Shown: in pieces, positions 26,095-34,365 of the stretch
How the letters are laid out: every line of letters begins with the position of its first letter
Position numbering within the stretch: position 1 is the stretch's first letter
NCBI GenBank assembly: GCA_023435725.1
Contig: JAEYRD010000149.1
Coordinates: 6,489 to 70,488 of the forward strand
DNA from: Pseudomonadota bacterium
Lineage (GTDB): Bacteria > Pseudomonadota > Alphaproteobacteria > Rhizobiales > Xanthobacteraceae
Reading direction: 5' to 3'
DNA length: 64,000 nucleotides
Notes under the pieces: model-generated
Databases searched by the model: none
What the model was told of the DNA's origin: nothing
Seen by the model: only the letters and a program-made list of their open reading frames with translations
Program-made: the position numbers and the translations under genes

Positions 26095-27395
26095 CAACAC
26101 CGGCGCTGCAGTCCATTCAGCGCTACATCATCGTCGGCATGGTCATGGTCGGCTTTGTTACGTTCGGTATCGGCGGCTGGGCCGCGACGTCCCAATTGTC
26201 GGGCGCCGTGATCGGCCAAGGCGTCGTCGTGGTGGATTCGAGCGTGAAGAAGGTTCAGCACGCCACCGGCGGCATTGTCGGCGAACTGCGTGTCCGCGAC
26301 GGTGACCGAGTGAAGGCCGGCGACATTTTGATCCGGCTGGACGAGACGCAAACGCTTGCGAATGCAACGATCGTCACCAAGAGTTTCGACGAATTGCTCG
26401 CGCGCCAGGCGCGCCTCGAAACCGAGCGCGACGGCGCCGAACAGATCCTGTTTCCCGCGACCCTGCTCGAACGAGCGAGAGACACCAATCTGGAGGCGGG
26501 GCGTGCGATCGCGGCGGAGCGCACATTGTTCGATTTGCGCCGGCAATCCCGGAACGGCCAGAAGTCGCAGCTCAAGGAGCGTAAGGCTCAGCTTCAGGAT
26601 GAGATCAAGGGTTATGCCGGGCAGGCGGAGGCCAAGCAGAAGGAGGTCGACTTCATCCGCCAGGAGCTCGAGGGCGTCCGGACGCTCTTCCAAAAGAACC
26701 TCGTGCCAATTACACGGCTGACCGCACTCGAGCGCGACACCGCCCGGCTGGAAGGAGAACGGAGCCAGTTGAGCGGCATGATGGCGCAGTCAAAGGGAAA
26801 GATCGCTGAGATCGAGCTTCAGATCATCCAGATCGATCAGGACCTGCGCACCGAGGTCGGCAAGGATCTCATCGAAACGCGATCCAAGCTTTCTGAGCTC
26901 ACCGAGCGGAAGACCGCGGCGGTAGATCAGCTCAATCGGATCGATATTCGCGCGCCGCAGTCCGGCCGGGTTCATCAGCTTTCCGTCCACACCGTGGGAG
27001 GAGTGATTGCTCCTGGTGAGCAGATCATGCTCATCGTCCCGGATGCGGACGCCCTCGCGGTCGAAGTCAAGGTCGCGCCCCGAGACATCGATCAGGTGTA
27101 TGTCGGCCAAAGCGCGTCCATGCAATTCGCGGCGTTCAACCAGAAGACGACGCCTGCGGTCGACGGAGAGGTGAGTATGGTGTCTGCGGACCTGACGCAG
27201 GAACAGCGCACCGGCGCGAGCTATTACACGGCGCGCATTCTGCTCAAAGCGGAGGAACTGGCGCGACTTGGATCGGCCAAGCTGGTACCGGGCATGCCGG
27301 TCGATGTCTTCATCAAGACCCCGGCACGAACCGCACTGTCGTACCTGATCAAGCCGCTACGCGATCAGGCCGGGCGCGCGTTCAAGGAGCGTTGA
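26079..27395 (+). CDS. HlyD-family membrane-fusion protein (PrtE/PrsE-like)
   Basis: The 438-residue protein has a short cytoplasmic N-terminus, one membrane segment (YIIVGMVMVGFVTFGIGGWA, ~residues 16-35), a lipoyl-like half (SVKKVQHATGGIVGELRVRD), long coiled coils rich in Q/E/R/K (~110-290) and the second lipoyl/beta-barrel half (DIRAPQSGRVHQLSVHTVGG, then VKVAPRDIDQVYVGQ). This is the standard T1SS adaptor architecture. It begins within the end of the ABC gene, so translation is coupled. Together with the ABC protein it would form the inner-membrane part of the exporter for the 21165-24065 protein. Confidence 0.93.
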   Translation: MDRQVATPALQSIQRYIIVGMVMVGFVTFGIGGWAATSQLSGAVIGQGVVVVDSSVKKVQHATGGIVGELRVRDGDRVKAGDILIRLDETQTLANATIVTKSFDELLARQARLETERDGAEQILFPATLLERARDTNLEAGRAIAAERTLFDLRRQSRNGQKSQLKERKAQLQDEIKGYAGQAEAKQKEVDFIRQELEGVRTLFQKNLVPITRLTALERDTARLEGERSQLSGMMAQSKGKIAEIELQIIQIDQDLRTEVGKDLIETRSKLSELTERKTAAVDQLNRIDIRAPQSGRVHQLSVHTVGGVIAPGEQIMLIVPDADALAVEVKVAPRDIDQVYVGQSASMQFAAFNQKTTPAVDGEVSMVSADLTQEQRTGASYYTARILLKAEELARLGSAKLVPGMPVDVFIKTPARTALSYLIKPLRDQAGRAFKER

Positions 27396-27428
27396 GATCG
27401 ACGAACGTGAGCATCTTGACCCGTTTCA

Positions 27429-27458
27429 GAACAGGCGCAGGTGGAACTGCGCCTGTTC
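27429..27458. terminator. Strong hairpin between convergent genes
   Basis: Two perfectly complementary 12-base arms (GAACAGGCGCAG and CTGCGCCTGTTC) with a 6-base loop lie between the HlyD-type gene and the end of the opposite-strand oxygenase gene. Only short T-stretches flank it. It probably ends transcription from both sides. Confidence 0.7.
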
Positions 27459-27475
27459 CTGCGTGACCGCCTGGT

Positions 27476-28333
27476 TCAGTTGATGAATCGAACAGCGAGC
27501 ATCAACCTGTCGCCCTGGGTAGGCGGTGATGCGCGGTGATAGCATGAGGTGTCCTGAACGAAGCCCAGGCCTGCACGGCCTTCAATGATGATTTCGTTCT
27601 CAATTCCAAACTGCCGTCTTACATCTGCTTCGCTCGCTTTTGCCGATCCAAGCAGCATGCGAAGAGGCTTGCGATTGTGCGACCGCTTCATCATGACATG
27701 CGCCCCGGAATTGCGGTCGGTGTCAGTAATGTAGAAGCTGGCGTACACGAAATTGAATCCGCCGACGTCATAATGATAGTCGATGACGCCATGTTTCATC
27801 TGTCGGCGCGCCTCGTCGGTAAAGTCCGAGGCGAAGCTCCAGTCGAGTATGGTCATCACCTTGCGCGGCTCGTGCCCAAGATAGCCACGCACAATAGCGC
27901 GCAGCACCGGATCATTGATGACGGCCTGAACGGCAGGGCATCGCGAGGGCTCGCGGATACCTCCGACCGGCACGGCTCTTCCGTCGATGCATTTGCCTCG
28001 GACCACGTCGGCATATCCGAATGTAGGTCCTGTCGGATCAAAGATGGCGTGAAGTGGTTCAGATCTGGCAAACGCCTCGATCTCGGCGACGATGCCTGCC
28101 GGGAGTTGCAGACCGATAAAAACAGCTTCCTCGCGAATGGTTTGCACGACGCGTGAGATGTCGGTGCCGGGGAATAGCGTTGCACGTTTGTCGGCATCAG
28201 GGGCAGCCGCGCTTCCAAGGCTCTCCGCGAGATGGCGTACGGAGCTGTAGGCGGATCGGACGGTCCTAAACCTTCCAAGCGCGTATGCGACATCTCCCCG
28301 AGCAATCTTGGTCGCAATGGTGTGGATGTTCAT
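27476..28333 (-). CDS. PhyH/2OG-Fe(II)-type oxygenase-like protein
   Basis: I chose the ATG at 28333 because a GGAG sits about 10 bases upstream; ATGs at 28345 and 28393 are alternatives. The 285-residue protein shows H187-x-D189 in IDYHYDVGGFNF, a distal H266 (TSCYHRASPP) and Arg residues in GDRLMLAVRF (276 and 282), the ligand set expected of phytanoyl-CoA-dioxygenase-like enzymes. The N-terminal 60 residues are a helical extension. It is convergent with the secretion operon and has a long AT-rich upstream region. Its substrate is unknown; together with the oxygenase at 3929 it may tailor the polysaccharide. Confidence 0.7.
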   Translation of the reverse strand: MNIHTIATKIARGDVAYALGRFRTVRSAYSSVRHLAESLGSAAAPDADKRATLFPGTDISRVVQTIREEAVFIGLQLPAGIVAEIEAFARSEPLHAIFDPTGPTFGYADVVRGKCIDGRAVPVGGIREPSRCPAVQAVINDPVLRAIVRGYLGHEPRKVMTILDWSFASDFTDEARRQMKHGVIDYHYDVGGFNFVYASFYITDTDRNSGAHVMMKRSHNRKPLRMLLGSAKASEADVRRQFGIENEIIIEGRAGLGFVQDTSCYHRASPPTQGDRLMLAVRFIN

Positions 28334-28944
28334 TTCGCGCTCCATGACGCACTGTGTTATCCAAGTTGGATCTCGCTGGCTTCGCTTCGACAAGGCGTGA
28401 ATAGGCCAGCATGCTGAACGCCGTGCCGCCGCAGCATTGCACGGCTTAATTTCTTGAGCTTCCGCTCATCCAGGGGACAGCGGCAGATAGCAATCGACAC
28501 TCGTAACCTTCACAATCAATGATCGAACGAGGTAGGGCGAACGACTATACGGTGTTGAAACCTACTCCGTGATTTAAATTGTGTAAATCCATTTAATTCT
28601 GGAACCAATAAAGGGGGAGTAACGACTAACGGCGGCTTCGTTGTGTGCCGAGTGCCGCGCTTCTGGTGGCTCCCTCGTGGACTCCAACGAAAGCGCTCCG
28701 GGACATTTCAGGCGGCTGGTATCGAGCCTGTTCTCGGCGGCGCTCTTTAGGTGAGCCCTCAAGGCTGGCGCGGTATCAAGCGAAGTATTTGATTTTTAAT
28801 CCGTGACGACCGTAAAATCTCATAGACATGCGGCGTGAAGTGACAGCTTGCGCATGCTTAATAAGCGGTCGGCATAGCTCGAAAGAGAGTTTAAGGTGTC
28901 GCTTCGTATGAGGCGGGTAAGATTGGCCAAGAGGGTACTTTCGG
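28334..28944. promoter_or_regulatory. Divergent intergenic region, AT-rich centre
   Basis: About 610 bases between divergent genes. No supported gene. The centre (about 28560-28620) is AT-rich (GATTTAAATTGTGTAAATCC, a near-palindrome) and resembles the other islands in the polysaccharide region. It should carry promoters for the oxygenase-like gene and for the acetyltransferase gene. Confidence 0.5.
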
Positions 28945-29499
28945 ATGACGCACGAGTCCCAGTCGGGAATGCCCGAGGAAATGGTCGACAAATGGCTGGG
29001 GTTTATAAGGCCCTTTCTGCAGGCTCTCGCGATCCGTAAAAAGGCGCAATTTGGCCGAAGGGTCTCGATCGGAGATCTCCTGACCGAGCGAGGAGAAAAT
29101 GCGGCGGCTTATGGCTTCGGCGAGGGCACCACGATGTACGATGGCGTGCTCGTGTTGGGGGATGTTCGGGTGGGTCGCAATACGTGGATAGGACCCGGTT
29201 GCATTCTCGATGGTTCGGGCGGCCTTGAGATAGGCGACTGGTGCTCGATCTCCGCCGGCGCCCAGATTTACTCGCACCATACTGTCGGCCGCTCCACGTC
29301 GCTTGGCGAGAAGCCCATAGATCGCGCGCCGACCAGAATCGGGAACGGCGTTTACATCGGCCCCAATGCGGTCATCCAGATGGGCATCGTTGTTGGCGAC
29401 AAGGCCGTGATTGGCGCTAATTCGTTTGTCAACCGAGACGTTCCGGCTGGCGCGAGGGCCTTTGGATGTCCGGCCCGCGTGAGAGAGAGTCTTGGATGA
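28945..29499 (+). CDS. Hexapeptide acyltransferase (WbbJ/LacA-like)
   Basis: The 184-residue protein has a ~60-residue helical start and then a beta-helix of hexapeptide repeats (LGDVRVGRNTWIGPGCILDG, IGDWCSISAGAQIYSHHTVG, IGNGVYIGPNAVIQMGIVVG, NSFVNRDVPAGARAFGCPAR). The His pair in IYSHHTVG is where the catalytic His of xenobiotic/galactoside O-acetyltransferases lies. It probably O-acetylates a sugar of the polysaccharide using acetyl-CoA. Its last 71 bases overlap, tail to tail, the VanZ-like gene on the other strand. Stand-alone transcription is likely. Confidence 0.85.
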   Translation: MTHESQSGMPEEMVDKWLGFIRPFLQALAIRKKAQFGRRVSIGDLLTERGENAAAYGFGEGTTMYDGVLVLGDVRVGRNTWIGPGCILDGSGGLEIGDWCSISAGAQIYSHHTVGRSTSLGEKPIDRAPTRIGNGVYIGPNAVIQMGIVVGDKAVIGANSFVNRDVPAGARAFGCPARVRESLG

Positions 29500-29899
29500 G
29501 TGTGCTGGCTGCAGGGGAGCGCCACCGTCTCGCCGTTGCAATAGGTTGAACCCAGTCGCGGAGCGCTGGTTCGTATCGCAGTATTGCACGACCGGCCGCG
29601 AGGCCTATGCTTCCGCCCACCATCTTTTCGATGAGGTCAGCCAGTCGAGCGTGGCGATCCACGGTAGCGATCTGCATAAGCTCAAGTAAGGCCGCGCTTC
29701 CGAAGACGAGAACAAGGACGAGCCCAAGGCGGTGCGGATATGCGAAATAGAATAGAAATCCCACGGAAGCAAACGCGGCCATGCGTTCGAGACTAACCGC
29801 GATGTGGAGAGTTGGGCGCGCTGTGATTGGTGATATGGTGGCATAGGCGAGGAAGCACAGGATCGCCCAGGCAGCAATCGCTGCAATTTTCCGAGGCAT
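29429..29899 (-). CDS. VanZ-like membrane protein
   Basis: I chose the ATG at 29899 because it starts directly before the first membrane segment (MPRKIAAIAAWAILCFLAYA); upstream starts add unlikely basic residues. The 156-residue protein has four hydrophobic segments and the VanZ pattern FLAYATISPITARP, then ERMAAFASVGFLFYFAYPHR and LLELMQIATVDRHARLADLI with a conserved Asp in the DLIEKMVGG region. VanZ-like proteins are common in rhizobial exopolysaccharide regions; their biochemical role is not known. The end overlaps the opposite acetyltransferase gene by 71 bases. Confidence 0.75.
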   Translation of the reverse strand: MPRKIAAIAAWAILCFLAYATISPITARPTLHIAVSLERMAAFASVGFLFYFAYPHRLGLVLVLVFGSAALLELMQIATVDRHARLADLIEKMVGGSIGLAAGRAILRYEPALRDWVQPIATARRWRSPAASTLIQDSLSRGPDIQRPSRQPERLG

Positions 29900-30071
29900 G
29901 GCAGATCCACAATTGAGCATTGTGCGGTTCGATGGAAGCTTACGGAAATAATTGCGCTGGCGATTAAAGACCATGGTGCCGCAGCTCCGAGGCATTACGC
30001 GTAAAAGCTCTCCTCGCGGGGCCGATGGCTGGTGCAGAAGCCAAGCCTGGACCACAGTTACTGCCTTCCGT

Positions 30072-31211
30072 TCACGTTGGGGAAGACGCCGAGTATGTCG
30101 AGTGTCGGCGCATCAGGCTCTTTTCCGCTGAAGGTGTCCGCGGCGGTCCAGATTGCAATCCGATCCTTCCAAGCTCATAACCCCTTGCTAGTATCGCCTG
30201 CCACCAAGGTCTTTCATCCATATACCAACGCACCGTTCTCATAATGCCGGTCTCGAAGGTTTCTTGAGCGCGCCAGCCGAGTTCGTGTTCGAGTTTTGAA
30301 GCATCGATCGCGTAACGATGATCGTGGCCGGGACGGTCTTCAATGAATGAGATCAAGTCCCTGTGCTGGAATTCCCTGGGAGATAGCTCGTCGAGCAGAT
30401 CGCAGATGGTCTCGGCCACAGATAGGTTGGTCCTTTCGTTCCTCCCACCTATGTTGTAGGTGCTTCCGATCTTGCCCCGCTCCAGTATGAGTGACAGGGC
30501 CCTGGCGTGGTCTTCCACATAGAGCCAATCCCGGACATTGCTGCCGTCCCCATAGATAGGAAGAGGTTTTCCGGCAAGACCCCTGATGATCAAGTGGGGA
30601 ATCAGCTTTTCGGGGAAATGATAGGGGCCATAGTTGTTGGAGCAATTGGTAACCAGCGTGGGAAGTTCGTAGGTTTCGCGCCATGCCCGCACGAGGTGGT
30701 CAGATGCGGCCTTGCTCGCGGAATAAGGGGATCTCGGCGCATAGGCCGTGCTCTCGGTGAAGTAGCCGTCATCGGCGAGCGAACCGAAGACTTCGTCAGT
30801 TGAGATGTGCAGGAAGCGGAAGGTGTTGCGCTTCCGAGGCGGGAGCGCGCGCCAGTATCGCAGCGTCTCCTGCAACAGCGTGAATGTACCAACGATGTTG
30901 GTCTGGATAAACTCGCCCGGCCCATCAATCGAGCGGTCGACATGGCTTTCGGCGGCCAGGTTCATCACCGCATCAGGCTGATACTTGTCGAACAGATTTC
31001 GCAGACCCTCGCTCTCGCAGATGCATTGTTGTTCGAAAGCGTAGCGCGGGTGACCCTTGGCACACCGCAGCGAGTCGAGATTGGCTGCGTAGGTAAGCTT
31101 GTCGATATTGACCACGCGAGCCTGCGTGTCCCGCAGCAGGTGCCTGATCAGCGCGGAACCGATGAAGCCCGCTCCGCCCGTGACGAAGATCGTGAACTTG
31201 TCGAACCGCAT
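30072..31211 (-). CDS. rmlB: dTDP-glucose 4,6-dehydratase
   Basis: The 379-residue extended SDR has IFVTGGAGFIGSALIRHLL (Rossmann motif at ~8-26), the STDEVFGSL motif with catalytic Thr-Asp-Glu, and YSASKAASDHLVRAW with the YxxxK pair. These are diagnostic of RmlB, which turns dTDP-glucose into dTDP-4-keto-6-deoxyglucose, step two of dTDP-L-rhamnose synthesis. It has about 30 more C-terminal residues than typical RmlB, of low complexity, with no obvious function. It lies just downstream of rmlA, which it follows by 11 bases. Confidence 0.96.
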   Translation of the reverse strand: MRFDKFTIFVTGGAGFIGSALIRHLLRDTQARVVNIDKLTYAANLDSLRCAKGHPRYAFEQQCICESEGLRNLFDKYQPDAVMNLAAESHVDRSIDGPGEFIQTNIVGTFTLLQETLRYWRALPPRKRNTFRFLHISTDEVFGSLADDGYFTESTAYAPRSPYSASKAASDHLVRAWRETYELPTLVTNCSNNYGPYHFPEKLIPHLIIRGLAGKPLPIYGDGSNVRDWLYVEDHARALSLILERGKIGSTYNIGGRNERTNLSVAETICDLLDELSPREFQHRDLISFIEDRPGHDHRYAIDASKLEHELGWRAQETFETGIMRTVRWYMDERPWWQAILARGYELGRIGLQSGPPRTPSAEKSLMRRHSTYSASSPT

Positions 31212-31222
31212 GCGCCGCCTCC

Positions 31223-32110
31223 CTACCGCATCAGCGTGCGCGCGTGGTCGCGTGCGACGGACCTCAGGTATTCGCCGTAGCTGCTCTTGACCGACCTTTC
31301 GGCGACGGCCTCGAACTGCCGCAGTGAAATATACCCCTGGCGCAGCGCGATCTCCTCAGGGCAGGCGATGCGCAGCCCTTGTCGCTGCTCCAGGATCTGA
31401 ACGAAATGGCTTGCATCGACCAGCGAGTCGTGTGTGCCGGTATCGAGCCAGGCGAACCCGCGGCCGAGCACCTCGACGAAAAGATCGCCCCGTTCGAGGT
31501 ATGCCCTGTTCACGTCGGTGATCTCGATCTCGCCGCGACCCGAAGGTCTAATCTTCGCGGCGATATCGAGTACGTCGTTGTCGTAGAAGTAGAGACCGGT
31601 TACCGCAACATTGGACTTTGGTTGCTTCGGCTTCTCTTCGATCGACACGGCCCGGCCCGTCCGGTCGAGTTCAACCACGCCATAGGCCCGCGGCTCGTTG
31701 ACCACATAGCCGAAAATGGTCGCGCCCTTCGAGCGAACGGTCGCGGCTGAGAGCATGTTGGGAAGGCTGTGCCCGTAGAAGATGTTGTCGCCCAAAATCA
31801 TCGCAACGGGATCCGAGCCTACGAAGTCTCGGCCAACCAAGAAGGCGTCTGCCAGCCCGCGCGGCGTTTCCTGGGTCGCGTATTCGAATCGGAGCCCGAT
31901 CTCTGCGCCCGTGCCCAGCAGGCGTTGAAATAAAGGTTTGTCCTGCGGGGTGGAGATGATGAGGATATCTCTTATCCCCGCCAGCATCAGCGTCGAGAGC
32001 GGATAATATATCATTGGCTTGTCGAAGACAGGCAGGAGCTGCTTGGACACGACAGCAGTGACTGGATAGAGGCGCGAGCCGGTCCCGCCGGCGAGAATGA
32101 TTCCTTTCAT
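31223..32110 (-). CDS. rmlA: Glucose-1-phosphate thymidylyltransferase
   Basis: The 295-residue protein starts MKGIILAGGTGSRLYPVTAV (nucleotide-binding loop), then KPMIYYPLSTLMLAGIRDIL, LGDNIFYGHSLP and WLDTGTHDSLVDAS. These are the RmlA motifs for making dTDP-glucose from dTTP and glucose 1-phosphate, the first and feedback-controlled step of the rhamnose pathway. Length is normal. The gene is divergent from rmlC across an AT-rich region (32111-32252) that should hold both promoters. Confidence 0.96.
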   Translation of the reverse strand: MKGIILAGGTGSRLYPVTAVVSKQLLPVFDKPMIYYPLSTLMLAGIRDILIISTPQDKPLFQRLLGTGAEIGLRFEYATQETPRGLADAFLVGRDFVGSDPVAMILGDNIFYGHSLPNMLSAATVRSKGATIFGYVVNEPRAYGVVELDRTGRAVSIEEKPKQPKSNVAVTGLYFYDNDVLDIAAKIRPSGRGEIEITDVNRAYLERGDLFVEVLGRGFAWLDTGTHDSLVDASHFVQILEQRQGLRIACPEEIALRQGYISLRQFEAVAERSVKSSYGEYLRSVARDHARTLMR

Positions 32111-32252
32111 CGCTGCTCCCGAATTAATCGTGTCGTAAATGGCGCCTTGACTTCAAAATCAAATGGATGAGTTGCTACATTTAATATGATTGCACGTCTA
32201 GATTTATTTTGATAGATTTAAATCGTTAATTTAATAATGGACGAATGACAAG
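32111..32252. promoter_or_regulatory. Divergent rmlA/rmlC promoter region, AT-rich
   Basis: The 142 bases are AT-rich from about 32150, with ATTTAATATGATTG and AGATTTAAATCGTTAATTTA. The latter contains the palindrome GATTTAAATC. It separates rmlBA from rmlCD. No known operator was recognised. Confidence 0.5.
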
Positions 32253-32807
32253 GTGAATGTCTTTGCCACTGATATCCCTGACGTTTTGATCATTGAGCCG
32301 AAAGTTTGTGGCGACGCGCGCGGCTTTTTCTTGGAGTCGTACCAATATCAGCGCTATGCGGAGGCCGGTCTGGGTCGCCCCTTCGTGCAGGACAACCTTT
32401 CTCGTTCAGCTCGTGGCGTGCTGCGGGGGTTGCACCTGCAATTTCCAAACCCGCAGGGCAAGTTGGTTACTGCGTTGCGGGGGCGGGTGCTCGATGTGGC
32501 GGTCGACGTGCGGATCGGCAGCCCTCATTTCGGGCGACACGTCGCCGTCGAACTGTCTGAGGAGAACCGGCGGCAGCTTTGGATTCCGCGAGGATTTGCC
32601 CATGGCTTCGTGGTCCTGTCCGAGTCCGCGGATTTTTTCTACAAATGCGATGATTTTTACAGTCCGAAGGACGAGCTCTCGATTCGCTGGAACGATGAAA
32701 CGATCGGTATTCGGTGGGGATTGGAGAGGCCGAATCTGTCGGCAAAGGATGCGCAGGCGCCTGTGCTGTCGAACGTCCGCGAACTGCCGATCTACGGAGA
32801 GGTATGA
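32253..32807 (+). CDS. rmlC: dTDP-4-dehydrorhamnose 3,5-epimerase
   Basis: The 184-residue cupin starts at a GTG. It has DARGFFLESYQ, GVLRGLHLQFPNPQGKLVTA (with the catalytic His in RGLHLQ), VDVRIGSPHFG and WIPRGFAHGFVVLSE. This is the RmlC pattern, which converts dTDP-4-keto-6-deoxyglucose to dTDP-4-keto-L-rhamnose. The stop overlaps the rmlD start (ATGA), so the two are coupled. Length is normal. Confidence 0.95.
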   Translation: MNVFATDIPDVLIIEPKVCGDARGFFLESYQYQRYAEAGLGRPFVQDNLSRSARGVLRGLHLQFPNPQGKLVTALRGRVLDVAVDVRIGSPHFGRHVAVELSEENRRQLWIPRGFAHGFVVLSESADFFYKCDDFYSPKDELSIRWNDETIGIRWGLERPNLSAKDAQAPVLSNVRELPIYGEV

Positions 32808-33745
32808 TGCGGATCTTGTTGACTGGCACAGCCGGGCAGGTCGGAGGCGCACTCTTGCCATTGCTCGCAGAGCTGGGAACCGTCGCGACACCTTCAACCG
32901 CCCAATTCGATCTCTCCAGACCGGACACGTTGGGGCGCAAGCTTGATGAGCTTCAGCCTGATCTGATTATCAATCCGGCGGCCTATACCGGCGTCGATCG
33001 CGCCGAAGATGAGCGCGAGCTTTCCTTTCTCATCAATGCCAGGGGGCCAGGGGCAATCGCGAATTGGGCTTCGGCGCGTGGCGTTCCGATGATCCATTTC
33101 TCCACCGACTATGTATTTGCGGGAAGCGGGGATCGCGCGCACACGGAGGACGATCCGACGGGACCGCTTTCGGGCTACGGGGCCAGCAAGCTCGCCGGCG
33201 ACGTCGCGATCCAAGCCTCCGGCGCGGCGCATCTGATTGTCCGCACCTCTTGGGTATATGCGGCACATGGCTTCAATTTCTTGAGGACGATCACAAGACT
33301 TGCAGGCGAACGCAAGGAACTGAGAATTGTCGCAGATCAGGTCGGCGCCCCGACGAGCGCCAGATCTGTCGCCAACGCCGTGATGACTATATTGCGCGAG
33401 CATGCAGGTGCTCTCGACCAGCTGTTTGCTGCAAAGGGAGGCGTTGTCAACGTGACCTGTCGTGGTGAGGCGAGCTGGCACGAGTTCGCTGTGGCTATCG
33501 TCGAGGGATTGAGATCGCGCGGAATGAGCTTTCCCGTTGAGGCGATTATCCCGATCAAGACGTCCGAATTTCCAACAAAGGCGGCGCGGCCCGCCAACTC
33601 GCGCCTCGATCTCAGCCGGCTGCATGACCACTTCGGGATAGCGATGCCCCATTGGCGAGATGCCTTGACGATCGAACTTGACGAATTCGTTCGGTTCGAA
33701 CGAGCAAAAGCGATGTGTTCTGCTCCCGTGAGCGGCGCTGCTTGA
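32804..33745 (+). CDS. rmlD: dTDP-4-dehydrorhamnose reductase
   Basis: I chose the ATG at 32804 (MMRILLTGTAGQVGGALLP), which overlaps the rmlC stop and has GGAGAGG just upstream; a longer in-frame start at 32714 lies inside rmlC. The 313-residue SDR has the TGTAGQVGGAL Rossmann loop, FSTDYVFAGSGD, and YGASKLAGDVA with the YxxxK pair, all RmlD marks. It makes dTDP-L-rhamnose, the last step of the pathway whose other genes are adjacent. The rhamnose would be used by transferases such as the one at 16941. Confidence 0.95.
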   Translation: MMRILLTGTAGQVGGALLPLLAELGTVATPSTAQFDLSRPDTLGRKLDELQPDLIINPAAYTGVDRAEDERELSFLINARGPGAIANWASARGVPMIHFSTDYVFAGSGDRAHTEDDPTGPLSGYGASKLAGDVAIQASGAAHLIVRTSWVYAAHGFNFLRTITRLAGERKELRIVADQVGAPTSARSVANAVMTILREHAGALDQLFAAKGGVVNVTCRGEASWHEFAVAIVEGLRSRGMSFPVEAIIPIKTSEFPTKAARPANSRLDLSRLHDHFGIAMPHWRDALTIELDEFVRFERAKAMCSAPVSGAA

Positions 33746-34025
33746 TATCGCTGATTGTTTTCTCCGGAGATAACTTCGGACTCGAACCCCGAAGGCCGGA
33801 GGTTGAAGGTGTAGAGAGCGATTGGAGTTTCGAAGACGGCTGACGTTGTCAGCCTCCGTTGTCGGCCTCCATCGTGCAGCGAACGGCGCAGCCCGGGCTG
33901 GCCGGTTAGCTGACCACCGATTGACCGCCGAAATGCCGTGAACCCGGGCCGCTTGTCGCAGCGGCACGACTCTGCGCATCGGCATTGATGTAGCGACGAC
34001 GTGCGAAAGGTCTGTGAAGACCAGA
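33746..34025. other. Short intergenic stretch, nothing recognised
   Basis: 280 GC-rich bases with frames open on the minus strand, but no family, ribosome-binding site or repeat was recognised. Confidence 0.4.
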
Positions 34026-34352
34026 CTACCGCCGCGCCACCAGCACGCCGATCAAAAACGCCACCATCAGGGATGGCAGCGGTGCCTCGCGCACCATGCC
34101 GCGAACGATGTCCGGCCAATGCTGATCCGGGACCGGTTTTGAAGGTCTGATCTCAGCCGTCGGCGCGATATCCCAGCTTGATGCGAGCTCGGAAATCTCG
34201 CTCAAGGCCAAACGCGAGCCGTCGCGGACGCGGAAGATGGCGGCGTCGGATCGCTCGCGCGGCGCGAGCGCCATCAGCGTCGCGATGGCCGTGCGCAACG
34301 TCATCTCGCCATAGCCTTGCAGCCTTACCGACTCCTCGGGGTCGGACGTCAT
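34026..34352 (-). CDS. Hypothetical protein with C-terminal membrane anchor
   Basis: The 108-residue protein is hydrophilic except for its last ~20 residues (LPSLMVAFLIGVLVARR), a single C-terminal membrane segment followed by two Arg. This tail-anchored layout is common for small rhizobial proteins of unknown role. It starts 13 bases after a 37-residue membrane protein, so the two are likely one operon. No family was recognised. Confidence 0.6.
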   Translation of the reverse strand: MTSDPEESVRLQGYGEMTLRTAIATLMALAPRERSDAAIFRVRDGSRLALSEISELASSWDIAPTAEIRPSKPVPDQHWPDIVRGMVREAPLPSLMVAFLIGVLVARR

Positions 34353-34365
34353 GCGAAATCATCCT

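Noticed and set aside
33337..34119. A 260-residue minus-strand frame over rmlD and the following spacer
   Set aside because: It overlaps the well-supported rmlD gene in antisense and has no recognisable domain.
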